Shown here: positions 7,303-14,327 of the stretch, piece after piece | Numbering within the stretch: position 1 is the first letter of the stretch | Layout: each line of letters begins with the position of its first letter | Assembly (NCBI GenBank): GCA_023246325.1 | Contig: JAHFIO010000008.1 | Span: 1-15,628 of the forward strand | Direction: 5' to 3' | Length of the DNA: 15,628 nucleotides | Source of the DNA: Candidatus Uhrbacteria bacterium | GTDB lineage: Bacteria > Patescibacteriota > Patescibacteriia > 2-12-FULL-60-25 | The notes under the pieces: model-generated | Databases searched by the model: none | Told to the model about the DNA's origin: nothing | Seen by the model: the letters and a program-made list of their open reading frames with translations, nothing else | Translations under genes and position numbers: made by a program

Positions 7303-8402
7303 CTGTTTTAACAAATGATTACCCGCCAATATCATATGGTGGCGCTGGACGTATCGCTAAAATATACTCTGATATTTTAGAAAAACATGGGCATGATATA
7401 CGTGTATGGGGAGCAGAAGATTTTTTTTATTCTTTACACGCGCATGGTTTTTTTTCACGGTTTTTATTTCATATTCATGATGTATTTGCGCATAAAAAAA
7501 TAGTAAAAGAAATTTGCGAGTGGAAGCCAGATGTTTTACTTACACATAATATTACTGGTTGTGGATATGGAACACCGCGCGCAATTCAACGTATGAATAT
7601 CCCATGGGTTCATATTTTACATGACGTTCAATTATTTGAACCGTCTGGCAAAGTATATGCACATGAATATATGCCAACCATACATCGCGCATGGCGAGAT
7701 ACGTGGGCTGATATACGAAGATATGCCATGGGAAAACCAAATGGGATTGTATCGCCCACCTCTTGGTTACTTGAAATACATAAAAAATATAGATTTTTTC
7801 ATTCAATACCATCGAAGATCATTCCAAATCCCATTTCATTTCCTGAATATGTATGTGAGAAAAAAGATACGCGTACTTTATTGTATGTTGGTAGATTGGA
7901 TACAGATAAGGGTTTGGATATAGTGTATGCTGCATGGCCAAAATTACGTGATTCTGTATCGTCACTTATTTTAATCGGTGAGGGTGCATGGAAAAAACGA
8001 TTTCTTGATTTACATGAATCAAATATTTTTGCTATGGGCACGCGCGATTCTTCTGTAGTGATGAGATATATGTCACAAGCAGGCGTTGTTATTATTCCGT
8101 CTCGTATTTATGAAAATCAGCCGACTGTTATATTGGAAGCGCTACAGGCAGGATGTCATATTATTGGTAGTGATGTTGGTGGTATACAAGAAACGCTTGT
8201 AGGATGCGGGACTGTTATTCCTGCAGGGAATATAGATGTATTCGTAGACGCATGTAAAAAAGTATTAGGAACGGAAATGAGTACAGATGAACGAGATACT
8301 TTGAAACAGGTATTAGAAACGCATAATCCAGAAATTGTCGTGTCTCAATTAGAAGATTTTATTATAAATTTAAATATTTTTACTGATCCTATAGTCCATT
8401 GA
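7293..8402 (+). CDS. GT4-family glycosyltransferase (GT-B fold), last gene of the glycan operon
   Basis: A 369-residue GT4 enzyme. It has NDYPPISYGGAGRIA (8-22) at the N-terminus, the LLTHNITG strand-loop, HDVQLFEPSG, IPNPISFP at the domain linker, LLYVGRLDTDKGLD with LILIGEGAWK, and the E-x7-E motif E274NQPTVILE282 followed by AGCHIIGSDVGG. The start overlaps the preceding GT4 gene by 10 bp, which suggests translational coupling. Its last 58 bp overlap, tail to tail, the end of the minus-strand membrane protein gene (8345-10369). Sequence divergence from the preceding GT4 is large, so this is not a recent duplication; it probably adds a different sugar. Confidence 0.91.
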   Translation: MRIAVLTNDYPPISYGGAGRIAKIYSDILEKHGHDIRVWGAEDFFYSLHAHGFFSRFLFHIHDVFAHKKIVKEICEWKPDVLLTHNITGCGYGTPRAIQRMNIPWVHILHDVQLFEPSGKVYAHEYMPTIHRAWRDTWADIRRYAMGKPNGIVSPTSWLLEIHKKYRFFHSIPSKIIPNPISFPEYVCEKKDTRTLLYVGRLDTDKGLDIVYAAWPKLRDSVSSLILIGEGAWKKRFLDLHESNIFAMGTRDSSVVMRYMSQAGVVIIPSRIYENQPTVILEALQAGCHIIGSDVGGIQETLVGCGTVIPAGNIDVFVDACKKVLGTEMSTDERDTLKQVLETHNPEIVVSQLEDFIINLNIFTDPIVH

Positions 8403-10369
8403 TCAGATGCTTCGATGCTGAGTGCGTCGTTTACGGATTCTGCATTCCACCAATAATCATCTATCACTACATATACGATTTTTGCTTCTGCAAGTTTGGC
8501 TGCATCCTGCACGTTGTCTTGAATACGTTTAGCGTTTGCTATGTCAAGAAAAATTGTATAGAGAGGTCCGCCTGTGGGTATAGGATAGAAGAAAATATCT
8601 CCGGCATATCTTTTGAAGCCCAGTTCTGACACTGCTGCAGCTGATACGCTTTGGTTTGCGAGAACGACATAGGGGATTGATCCCGCATCGTGATGTATGA
8701 ATCGCACGGCTTCGATATCAGATGCACTGACGCTCCATCCATGTCCAATGAGAAGTGCATCGTGTCGAGGTAATGCAGTATATGCGAGTGCGGTAGGTAT
8801 TGAACAGAGGAGCCATAGAGTGAGAGCTTGGTGAAGCATTGGCATTTTTTTTATTTTTGTAAAAAAAGAAATGCAGGCTGGGATAGCTGCTGCCCATAGG
8901 CAGAAAAAAGATATGGTTTGTAATCTATCAGCGAAGTTACCTTTTTCGTAATCAATTAAAAAAGCAAAATCTCCGGCTGTTTTTAATATGATAGAAGAAA
9001 TGAATAATGATATTGCTGCTAAAATGAGTATGTATTTGTTTTCTGTATCGTCTATATCGGTTTCGTGCATTTTTTTGCGTATATACTCTATACAGAGTAT
9101 GAGTATCAATATACAGGGGAGCGCTTGAGAGATTAATGAAGCGAAACCCGGCCAAAGGGAATACGTTCGGTGTATGGTGGGGGCGAGATTTTGAAGGCCG
9201 GTGAGCCAAGGGGTGAGCTCGATTAAGTGAGAAAAATCCCAGGTAATATGCGTGCCATTATTTGAACTTATAAAAATAAAAATGAGTGGGATACTGAAGC
9301 CAGATGCAAGCGCTAAAAATCCTGCAAAAACCTTTCCTGGGATTTTTTTATATTTGGTATATAGGGCGAGAGATAGAAGAAAAAAAGGAATGCCTGCGAG
9401 TGGATGTACACATATACTCCAGAGTGCGAGTAGTATCGCTGCGCGCCCGGATGTCATCACACATATAATAGCGGCTATTCCTAATACATATGCGAAAGAT
9501 TGGGGAGTTGTGGCAATAAAAGCACTCAGAGGAAGGAAAAGAAAAATGAGAAATGTATACGCTGATTTTTTTTCGCGAATATACAGCACAAGAGGTAAAA
9601 GAATTGCGGAAAAAACAGGTACAAGCCATGTATCTATTATGGTGATTGCATTTGGTATGCGTAGTAATCGTGCAAGCCATGTTACAAAAACATATTGTCC
9701 AATATAATATGGTGGTTTTGGAAAAAGTGTACCAGTTTCACTTAAAATCTTTTCACCGCGTATATGTAAGAATCCATCAAATCCATATCCAACTTTATAT
9801 AAAAGGCATGTTATTGATGTGATAGATATAATTCCTAGAATTGTGTGAAGCAAAGAAAAAAATGAAGAGCGGACACAGCGTGCAGACAGAAAAGCGGAAA
9901 ACCAAGAAAAACCAATTGCCGGGAGAATTCCCCAAGGGAGAATAAGCCAGGGAGATCGTATTGAGTCAGTCGTTGAAAGTATATATGCAGCATGGGCTAT
10001 ATATGCAAAGCTGATACAGCTACATATAAGTAAAATGATTCCAAAAAAAATGCGTTTAGCTGTCCATTTTTCTTGTATATCCGCATCCTGCTGAATTGCA
10101 GGAATGGGGTGAATAGTGATGATATGAACTGCGATACAGGATATAAGTAAAGACCAAAAATCGCTTTGGGAATTTAGTGGAATATTCAAGTAAAAAAATG
10201 CAGTTTGACTTATAGAAATGAGTGCTAAAAATAAAATACCCCCTATGCTATATGAGGCAAGTGTTCCGCAATTTGGTACAAGTCGTTTTCCGAGCAAGTA
10301 TGCATGGTATACCCCAGCAAATATGGCTAAAAATGCAGAGAGTGTCGTGAGAAAAAGGTGTAGACTCAT
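8345..10369 (-). CDS. Large multi-spanning membrane protein, GT-C-like
   Basis: A 674-residue, strongly hydrophobic protein with about 12-15 membrane helices and a C-terminal soluble domain of about 130 residues that includes a VIDDYWW segment. The first large loop carries GFDGFLHIRGEKI (D198, H202), an acidic/His arrangement similar to the periplasmic loop of GT-C glycosyltransferases, followed by FPKPPYYIGQY. This would make it a transferase using polyprenyl-phosphate sugars, in line with the GtrA and GT2/DUF2304 genes nearby; a polymerase-like role is an alternative. The reading frame extends upstream to 10492, but ATG 10369 gives a normal N-terminal helix (MSLHLFLTTL) and sits 10 bp after a good -10; the longer form would overlap the divergent gene. 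Family assignment is tentative. Confidence 0.75.
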   Translation of the reverse strand: MSLHLFLTTLSAFLAIFAGVYHAYLLGKRLVPNCGTLASYSIGGILFLALISISQTAFFYLNIPLNSQSDFWSLLISCIAVHIITIHPIPAIQQDADIQEKWTAKRIFFGIILLICSCISFAYIAHAAYILSTTDSIRSPWLILPWGILPAIGFSWFSAFLSARCVRSSFFSLLHTILGIISITSITCLLYKVGYGFDGFLHIRGEKILSETGTLFPKPPYYIGQYVFVTWLARLLRIPNAITIIDTWLVPVFSAILLPLVLYIREKKSAYTFLIFLFLPLSAFIATTPQSFAYVLGIAAIICVMTSGRAAILLALWSICVHPLAGIPFFLLSLALYTKYKKIPGKVFAGFLALASGFSIPLIFIFISSNNGTHITWDFSHLIELTPWLTGLQNLAPTIHRTYSLWPGFASLISQALPCILILILCIEYIRKKMHETDIDDTENKYILILAAISLFISSIILKTAGDFAFLIDYEKGNFADRLQTISFFCLWAAAIPACISFFTKIKKMPMLHQALTLWLLCSIPTALAYTALPRHDALLIGHGWSVSASDIEAVRFIHHDAGSIPYVVLANQSVSAAAVSELGFKRYAGDIFFYPIPTGGPLYTIFLDIANAKRIQDNVQDAAKLAEAKIVYVVIDDYWWNAESVNDALSIEASDQWTIGSVKIFKFIIKSSN

Positions 10370-10379
10370 GATGCATACT

Positions 10380-10388
10380 AGTGTAGCA
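10380..10388 (-). promoter_or_regulatory. Extended -10 promoter for the GT-C-like gene
   Basis: On the minus strand the sequence reads TGCTACACT, an extended -10 (TGn plus TACACT), ending 10 bp before the ATG at 10369. A start site near 10373 would give a leader of only a few bases. The same TGnTAnACT word is found before the FtsB-like gene and before ftsE. The 34-bp divergent gap must also hold the promoter of the PgsA-like gene, for which I see no clear -10. Confidence 0.4.
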
Positions 10389-10403
10389 TGCAGGATATAG
10401 CAT

Positions 10404-10982
10404 ATGATAATGACAAATGAAAATGTTCGTGAATTTCCACAAGATATTGTGTTGAAACATACGCTTTTACATATCATTCCCAAAAGAGTCACACCAAATA
10501 TGGTGACTGTATTTCGCGCTTTTCTTATTCCGTTTAATTTATATTATGTATGGAGAGGAGAGTGGGATATCGTGATAGCACTTTTTTTATTTACCGCAGG
10601 TACGGATATTGTAGATGGGTCAATGGCACGCGCGCGAAAACAGATTACGAAATGGGGAACGGTTGCAGATCCACTTGTCGATAAAATTTTTATTGGATCC
10701 GTTGTGGCGTTATTTGTTGCGAAAGAAATTCATCCGGCATTTGCGGTTGTGATTTTGACATTGGAATGTTTGATTGGACTATCAAATTATATACGATATC
10801 GTAAAGGGCAAATTGTGAGCGCGAATAAATTTGGAAAAACAAAAATGATATTACAAGTTATTGGCGTGACATTACTTTTTATATCACGAAGTTATGGGTT
10901 TGAAATTGAACATTTTTCTGTTGGTGTATTGTCCCTCTCTATTGTATTTGCGATAATTTCATTATATACGTATTCCATGTGA
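10404..10982 (+). CDS. pgsA: CDP-alcohol phosphatidyltransferase, PgsA-like
   Basis: A 192-residue integral membrane protein with five to six helices. It contains the complete CDP-alcohol phosphotransferase signature D(x2)DG(x2)AR(x8)G(x3)D(x3)D: D68, D71-G72, A75-R76, G85, D89 and D93, which binds two metals and the CDP-lipid. The size and the PNMVTVFR start of the first helix fit CDP-diacylglycerol-glycerol-3-phosphate 3-phosphatidyltransferase, which makes phosphatidylglycerol phosphate; other head groups (for example inositol or serine) cannot be excluded. ATG 10404 is followed by a second ATG at 10410. AGGA at 10392-10395, part of a GCAGGAT repeat copy, is at a reasonable Shine-Dalgarno distance, which is rare in this window. 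The gene heads the run of cell-envelope and division genes and is 1 bp from the Mur ligase. Confidence 0.88.
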   Translation: MIMTNENVREFPQDIVLKHTLLHIIPKRVTPNMVTVFRAFLIPFNLYYVWRGEWDIVIALFLFTAGTDIVDGSMARARKQITKWGTVADPLVDKIFIGSVVALFVAKEIHPAFAVVILTLECLIGLSNYIRYRKGQIVSANKFGKTKMILQVIGVTLLFISRSYGFEIEHFSVGVLSLSIVFAIISLYTYSM

Positions 10983-10983
10983 T

Positions 10984-12273
10984 ATGTTGTATGCGCTTAA
11001 AAAAAATATTCCTTTGTCTTGGGTGCAGGCGTATCATCGGTGCCTATCTTGGTGTGCGGCTTTTGTATATGGCAACCCATCTGAGAAAATGATTGTGATA
11101 GGTGTGACGGGCACGAATGGTAAAACAACGACTTCGTATATAACGGCTATGGCGTTAGAGGCTTCAGGTTTTGCGACAGGATGTAGCACAACCGCATTAT
11201 TTAAAATAGGTGATCATATTTGGATAAATGAATCAAAAATGACTATGCGAGGACGTTTTGCATTGCAAAAATTATTGAGAGATATGGTTATGGCCGATAT
11301 AAAATATGTGGTAGTTGAAACATCATCGCAGGGTATAGAACAATTTCGTCACGCACATATTAATTTTGATATATGTGTATTAACGAATCTTACTCCAGAA
11401 CATATTGAAGCGCATGGAGGATTTGAAAATTATAAACAGGCAAAAATAAAATTATTTTCTCATATGTCGAGAAGTAAGAGAAAGATATTAGATGGGAAAA
11501 AAATTGAAAAAGTTGCGGTCTTGAATTCGGAATGTGTGGATGCAAAAGATTTTATTATGCCTGAAATAGAAAAAGTATTATGGTATGATGCACGGGACAG
11601 TCAAAGGCAGGATATGGAATGGGGATCGGAGTTTACGTTTAAACATATATCCTGTCGCATTCAATTACCAGGAAAAGTAAATGTGGAAAATGCATATGCG
11701 GCATTAACGGTATGTGATAGTTTGGGTATTTCTATTGAAAAAGCAATTGCAAAACTTTCACATATTCGTGGAGTGCCGGGAAGATTTGAGCGTATAGAAG
11801 AAGGTCAATATTTTTCAGTTATTGTAGATTATGCGCCAGAACCTGCATCATTGTCCGCTCTGTATGAAGTTGTAAAAAAAATGCCTCATAAAAAAATTAT
11901 TCATGTTTTAGGAAGTTGCGGAGGTGGACGCGACGTCGCACGAAGATCTGTTATGGGCAGGATGGCGTCAGAGAATACAGATATGGTGATTATTACGAAT
12001 GAAGATCCATATGATGATGATCCTGTTATTATTATGGAAGATGTCGCACGGGGCGCGCGTCAAGCGCGTGGAAGTTCTGAAAATATTTTTATTTTCCCTG
12101 AAAGACGTGATGCTATTTTTGAAGCGGTGAAATGTGCGCAAGAAGGAGATATAGTTCTTTTAACAGGGAAGGGCTCTGAAACAGCAATCATGGGGCCAAA
12201 TGGTTCGCGAATACCATGGAATGAAGTGGAAATTGCACGAGAAGCAATTCGTGCGAAAATGATGTATACTTAG
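10984..12273 (+). CDS. MurE-like Mur ligase lacking the usual N-terminal domain
   Basis: A 429-residue ATP-dependent ligase of the MurE type. Only about 35 residues precede the central domain, which has the P-loop GTNGKTT (43-49), VVETSSQGIEQFRHA (compare EVSSH in MurE), TNLTPEHIEAHG and a KQAKIKLF segment with the expected carbamylated Lys region. The C-terminal domain has VPGRFERI, IVDYAPEPASL, LGSCGGGRDVARR, TNEDPYDDDP and GKGSETAI. Standard MurE begins with a domain of about 90 residues that binds UDP-MurNAc; most of it is absent. Several specificity positions differ: DYAHTP is DYAPEP, DNPR (meso-DAP recognition) is EDPY, and GKGHE is GKGSE. It probably adds an amino acid to a peptidoglycan precursor, but substrate and residue added are open. 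Confidence 0.85.
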   Translation: MLYALKKNIPLSWVQAYHRCLSWCAAFVYGNPSEKMIVIGVTGTNGKTTTSYITAMALEASGFATGCSTTALFKIGDHIWINESKMTMRGRFALQKLLRDMVMADIKYVVVETSSQGIEQFRHAHINFDICVLTNLTPEHIEAHGGFENYKQAKIKLFSHMSRSKRKILDGKKIEKVAVLNSECVDAKDFIMPEIEKVLWYDARDSQRQDMEWGSEFTFKHISCRIQLPGKVNVENAYAALTVCDSLGISIEKAIAKLSHIRGVPGRFERIEEGQYFSVIVDYAPEPASLSALYEVVKKMPHKKIIHVLGSCGGGRDVARRSVMGRMASENTDMVIITNEDPYDDDPVIIMEDVARGARQARGSSENIFIFPERRDAIFEAVKCAQEGDIVLLTGKGSETAIMGPNGSRIPWNEVEIAREAIRAKMMYT

Positions 12274-12278
12274 CATAC

Positions 12279-12935
12279 ATGCTTCATATACGAGAAGTTC
12301 TACAATTAAAAAATGATGAAAAAGTGTTGCGTATTTTACGTGCTTCTTGGGTGACACTTGTGCCACAGCTCGGTTTGTCTTTTTTACTCATCGTCGTTCC
12401 ATTTTTTTTCTTGTTTCAAATTACGTCAATAAAATATATTGGCATTCCGCTTTTTATTTTGCCAATTGTGGGAGGGATATGCGTTGCTTTGCGAGCGTTT
12501 ATGTTATGGGATGCAAATGCGTTCATTGTGACCTCTATGCGTATTGTGAATGTTGAACAAAAAAAGATTTTTACACGAATTGTGACCGAGGCTTTGCAAT
12601 CCACGATACAGGATATTTCGTGGACGCAAATGGGAATGGGTGAGACTTTATTTCGTATTGGGTCTATTTCTATACAGACGGCAGGATTGAACACACGACT
12701 TATAGCAAGAAAGATTTCTCATCCTGAAAAAATCCAAGATATTTTAAATGATTGGCGACATGGAAAAGTTCGGGATATAAAACCTGAACAAGCTATACGG
12801 ATTGATGTAGAAAAAGAAATCGAAGGGATTCTGAGCACATATTCCATAGAAGAATTAATTCGCATTTCAACAATTTTGAAAGCAAGGGAAAAAGAGCGAA
12901 AGGTATCAGCATATTTAGATGTTTCATCGTTGTGA
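12279..12935 (+). CDS. Bacterial PH-domain (bPH2-type) membrane protein
   Basis: A 218-residue protein with two membrane helices (about 24-46 and 51-72) followed by a bacterial pleckstrin-homology-like domain (about 76-150) with the typical AFIVTSMRIVNVEQKKIF strand pair, QDISWTQMGMGETLF and IGSISIQTAG. The rest (160-218) is charged and helical, ending in IEELIRISTILKAREKERK. Function in this family is not well established; proteins of this type are frequent in small-genome Patescibacteria. It lies 5 bp after the Mur ligase and 12 bp before the FtsB-like gene, so a cell-envelope or division role is suggested by position only. No Shine-Dalgarno sequence is seen. Confidence 0.78.
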   Translation: MLHIREVLQLKNDEKVLRILRASWVTLVPQLGLSFLLIVVPFFFLFQITSIKYIGIPLFILPIVGGICVALRAFMLWDANAFIVTSMRIVNVEQKKIFTRIVTEALQSTIQDISWTQMGMGETLFRIGSISIQTAGLNTRLIARKISHPEKIQDILNDWRHGKVRDIKPEQAIRIDVEKEIEGILSTYSIEELIRISTILKAREKERKVSAYLDVSSL

Positions 12936-12941
12936 TATACT
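12933..12941 (+). promoter_or_regulatory. Extended -10 promoter giving a leaderless FtsB-like mRNA
   Basis: TGATATACT is an extended -10 (TGn plus TATACT) that overlaps the stop codon of the PH-domain gene. It ends 6 bp before the ATG at 12948, so transcription would start at or next to the A of the start codon. No -35 is recognisable, as is usual with extended -10 promoters. Confidence 0.45.
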
Positions 12942-12947
12942 GTATAT

Positions 12948-13394
12948 ATGAGAGGATCTCCGCATCCTGCCGAGAAGTGGAAGTCGCTTGTAAAACTTCC
13001 AATTTTTTTTGTTATTAATGTTGCATTGTTATTATTAGTTGGTGTATCTATGGTACGAGAAACGTATAAAGGATGGACGGTTGATAGTGAGATACATGCT
13101 TTGGAGTCACAAGTAATACAATTGGAAGGAAGAAAACAAGAATTGGTTGGCGTAATGGATACATTGTCAAGTCCTGAGCAGGTAGATTTTGAGGCACGCG
13201 CGAGATTGGGGTGGAAAAAAGAAGGGGAAACCGTGTATGTTATACCTGGATATAAAAGTGATATAGGAAAATTTGGTGTAGATTCTGTTTCTGTTGTAAG
13301 CCCGCATATATCTGGGGATGTATCGAATCCAAAACGATGGTTAAATTATTTCTTGCATCGGGAAAGCTCTAAAGCTATTATATCATCACTATGA
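12948..13394 (+). CDS. FtsB/DivIC-like septum formation initiator protein
   Basis: A 148-residue single-pass membrane protein: short cytoplasmic N-terminus, one helix (about 18-37), then a coiled-coil stretch (about 45-75, TVDSEIHALESQVIQLEGRK) and the conserved post-coil region EARARLGWKKEGETVYVIPG that marks the FtsB/DivIC family. These proteins join FtsL and FtsQ/DivIB in the divisome and help activate septal peptidoglycan synthesis. The tail after residue 102 is longer than in typical FtsB. It may have its own promoter (TGATATACT at 12933) and overlaps the next gene in ATGA at 13391-13394. Family membership is fairly sure; whether it is the orthologue of FtsB or DivIC cannot be said. Confidence 0.86.
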   Translation: MRGSPHPAEKWKSLVKLPIFFVINVALLLLVGVSMVRETYKGWTVDSEIHALESQVIQLEGRKQELVGVMDTLSSPEQVDFEARARLGWKKEGETVYVIPGYKSDIGKFGVDSVSVVSPHISGDVSNPKRWLNYFLHRESSKAIISSL

Positions 13395-14011
13395 AATACA
13401 AAAATATGAGTCCACGGGTACGGGTTGTCATGTTTATTTTGATTTTGCTCTGTATTGGTATTGCTACTTTGGTGGGCGTAGGGTATGCAGTTTATTTTAA
13501 ACGCAGTGATGCAGGATATGCACGTGTATTAGGAGGTTGGATGCCAGCTGCGCGTATTGGGAATTCTTTTGTTTCGTATAGTTCATTTTTAGCAAGCCGA
13601 GATACTATGAAAAATTATTTGCAATCTCCGCTTGCGAAAAAACAAAATATGGATCCAACATTAACACCAGATTTAGAAAAAGCTTCTTTGCAAAGATTGA
13701 TGTCAGAAAAAGTTATACAAGAATTAGCGAAGCAGAAAAAAGTTATTGTGCCAGATGCGGACATTCGCGGATCATTTGCAGAAATGATTGCCATGTCTAG
13801 TTCCACTATTCCAAATGTAGCAGAATATTTAAAACAAACATTTAATTGGAATGAAGATCAATATCGAGAAAATATTGTGAAACCAGCTATTTTGGAAGAA
13901 CGGGTATTAGCGACAATGGCGAGTGATACACAAATGCAATATACGCTGATGAAAGCAACAATGTCACAACAAATGGCCGAGCCAAATGCAAAAATATTTT
14001 TGAAGTTTTAA
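13391..14011 (+). CDS. Membrane-anchored SurA-N-like protein without a PPIase domain
   Basis: A 206-residue protein with one N-terminal membrane helix (about 12-34) and an extracytoplasmic helical part. ARIGNSFVSYSSF followed by LEKASLQRLMSEKVIQELAKQKKVIVPDADI and WNEDQYRENIVKPAILEERV matches the SurA N-terminal / trigger-factor-like chaperone pattern. SurA and PrsA proteins carry one or two parvulin domains after this region; here the protein ends without any. It may be a stand-alone chaperone or a divergent domain of a larger system. The start is inside the stop of the FtsB-like gene, suggesting coupled synthesis. It ends 88 bp before the tRNA genes; I see nothing convincing in that gap. 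Confidence 0.75.
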   Translation: MKYKNMSPRVRVVMFILILLCIGIATLVGVGYAVYFKRSDAGYARVLGGWMPAARIGNSFVSYSSFLASRDTMKNYLQSPLAKKQNMDPTLTPDLEKASLQRLMSEKVIQELAKQKKVIVPDADIRGSFAEMIAMSSSTIPNVAEYLKQTFNWNEDQYRENIVKPAILEERVLATMASDTQMQYTLMKATMSQQMAEPNAKIFLKF

Positions 14012-14099
14012 ATAGCAATATGAGCTTGCTTGCAATTCAACATTTTTGTTGCTAGTGTTTGCGAACTATATGCAGCGTGAAGCGACATTGCTTTGCTTG

Positions 14100-14173
14100 G
14101 CGGGTATCATATAGTGGTATTATATCGGCTTCCCAAGCCGAGAAGGCGAGTTCGATTCTCGCTACCCGCTCCA
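14100..14173 (+). tRNA. tRNA-Gly (anticodon CCC)
   Basis: The acceptor stem GCGGGTA (14100-14106) pairs with TACCCGC (14163-14169). The anticodon stem TCGGC/GCCGA holds the loop TTCCCAA with anticodon CCC at 14132-14134. The T arm is GCGAG-TTCGATT-CTCGC (14146-14162). T14170 is the discriminator base and CCA (14171-14173) is encoded. It reads GGG codons. It is followed after 1 bp by tRNA-Thr, so the two are surely co-transcribed. Confidence 0.95.
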
Positions 14174-14174
14174 G

Positions 14175-14250
14175 GCCAACTTAGCTCAGCTGGTAGAGCA
14201 ATGCTTTCGTAAAGCAGAGGTCCCGGGTTCGATTCCCGGAGTTGGCTCCA
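14175..14250 (+). tRNA. tRNA-Thr (anticodon CGT)
   Basis: The acceptor stem GCCAACT (14175-14181) pairs with AGTTGGC (14240-14246). The D arm has the usual AGCTCAGCTGGTAGAGC. The anticodon loop TTCGTAA carries CGT at 14208-14210, reading ACG codons. The T arm is CCGGG-TTCGATT-CCCGG. Discriminator T14247 and encoded CCA 14248-14250. A repeat arm begins 12 bp downstream. Confidence 0.96.
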
Positions 14251-14262
14251 TTGATGTAGTTT

Positions 14263-14288
14263 TTATCCACACCTTGGTGCCTGACCCC
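14263..14288 (-). repeat. Single degenerate arm of the GGGGTCAGGCACC repeat
   Basis: These 26 bp match the right arm of the inverted repeat at 604-635 (TTATCCACA, three different bases, then TGGTGCCTGACCCC). It has no partner arm here, so it cannot form the hairpin. It lies 12 bp after tRNA-Thr and shortly before ftsE, as expected of a remnant of a mobile palindromic element inserted beside a tRNA. Confidence 0.85.
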
Positions 14289-14294
14289 CCATCC

Positions 14295-14303
14295 TGATAC
14301 ACT
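14295..14303 (+). promoter_or_regulatory. Extended -10 promoter candidate for ftsEX
   Basis: TGATACACT is a TGn extended -10 of the same type as those at 12933 and 10380. It would start transcription near 14310, leaving a leader of about 18 bases before the ATG at 14328. A further AT-rich word TATGAT (14318-14323) could give a leaderless start instead. No -35 is clear. Confidence 0.35.
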
Positions 14304-14327
14304 ATATCCAGATAAGATATGATAGAC

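Noticed and set aside
9252..9707. 151-codon plus-strand open frame inside the GT-C-like gene
   Set aside because: It lies fully antisense to a coherent membrane protein, is unusually rich in Lys/Arg and Ala, and has no recognisable domain. The same holds for the shorter antisense frames at 887-1090, 1136-1414, 5506-5835 and 12416-12694.
10370..10492. N-terminal extension of the GT-C-like protein from 10492
   Set aside because: It would overlap about 90 bp of the PgsA-like gene on the other strand and pass through the divergent promoter region. The start at 10369 gives a normal first helix.
14038..14051. CAACA/TGTTG hairpin after the SurA-like gene as terminator
   Set aside because: Only five weak base pairs and no following T-run; likely chance in an AT-rich gap.
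14289..14297. CATCCTGAT as a further copy of the dispersed word
   Set aside because: The last base of ATCCTGC is changed to A, so it was not counted. TCAGGAT variants occur at about background level.
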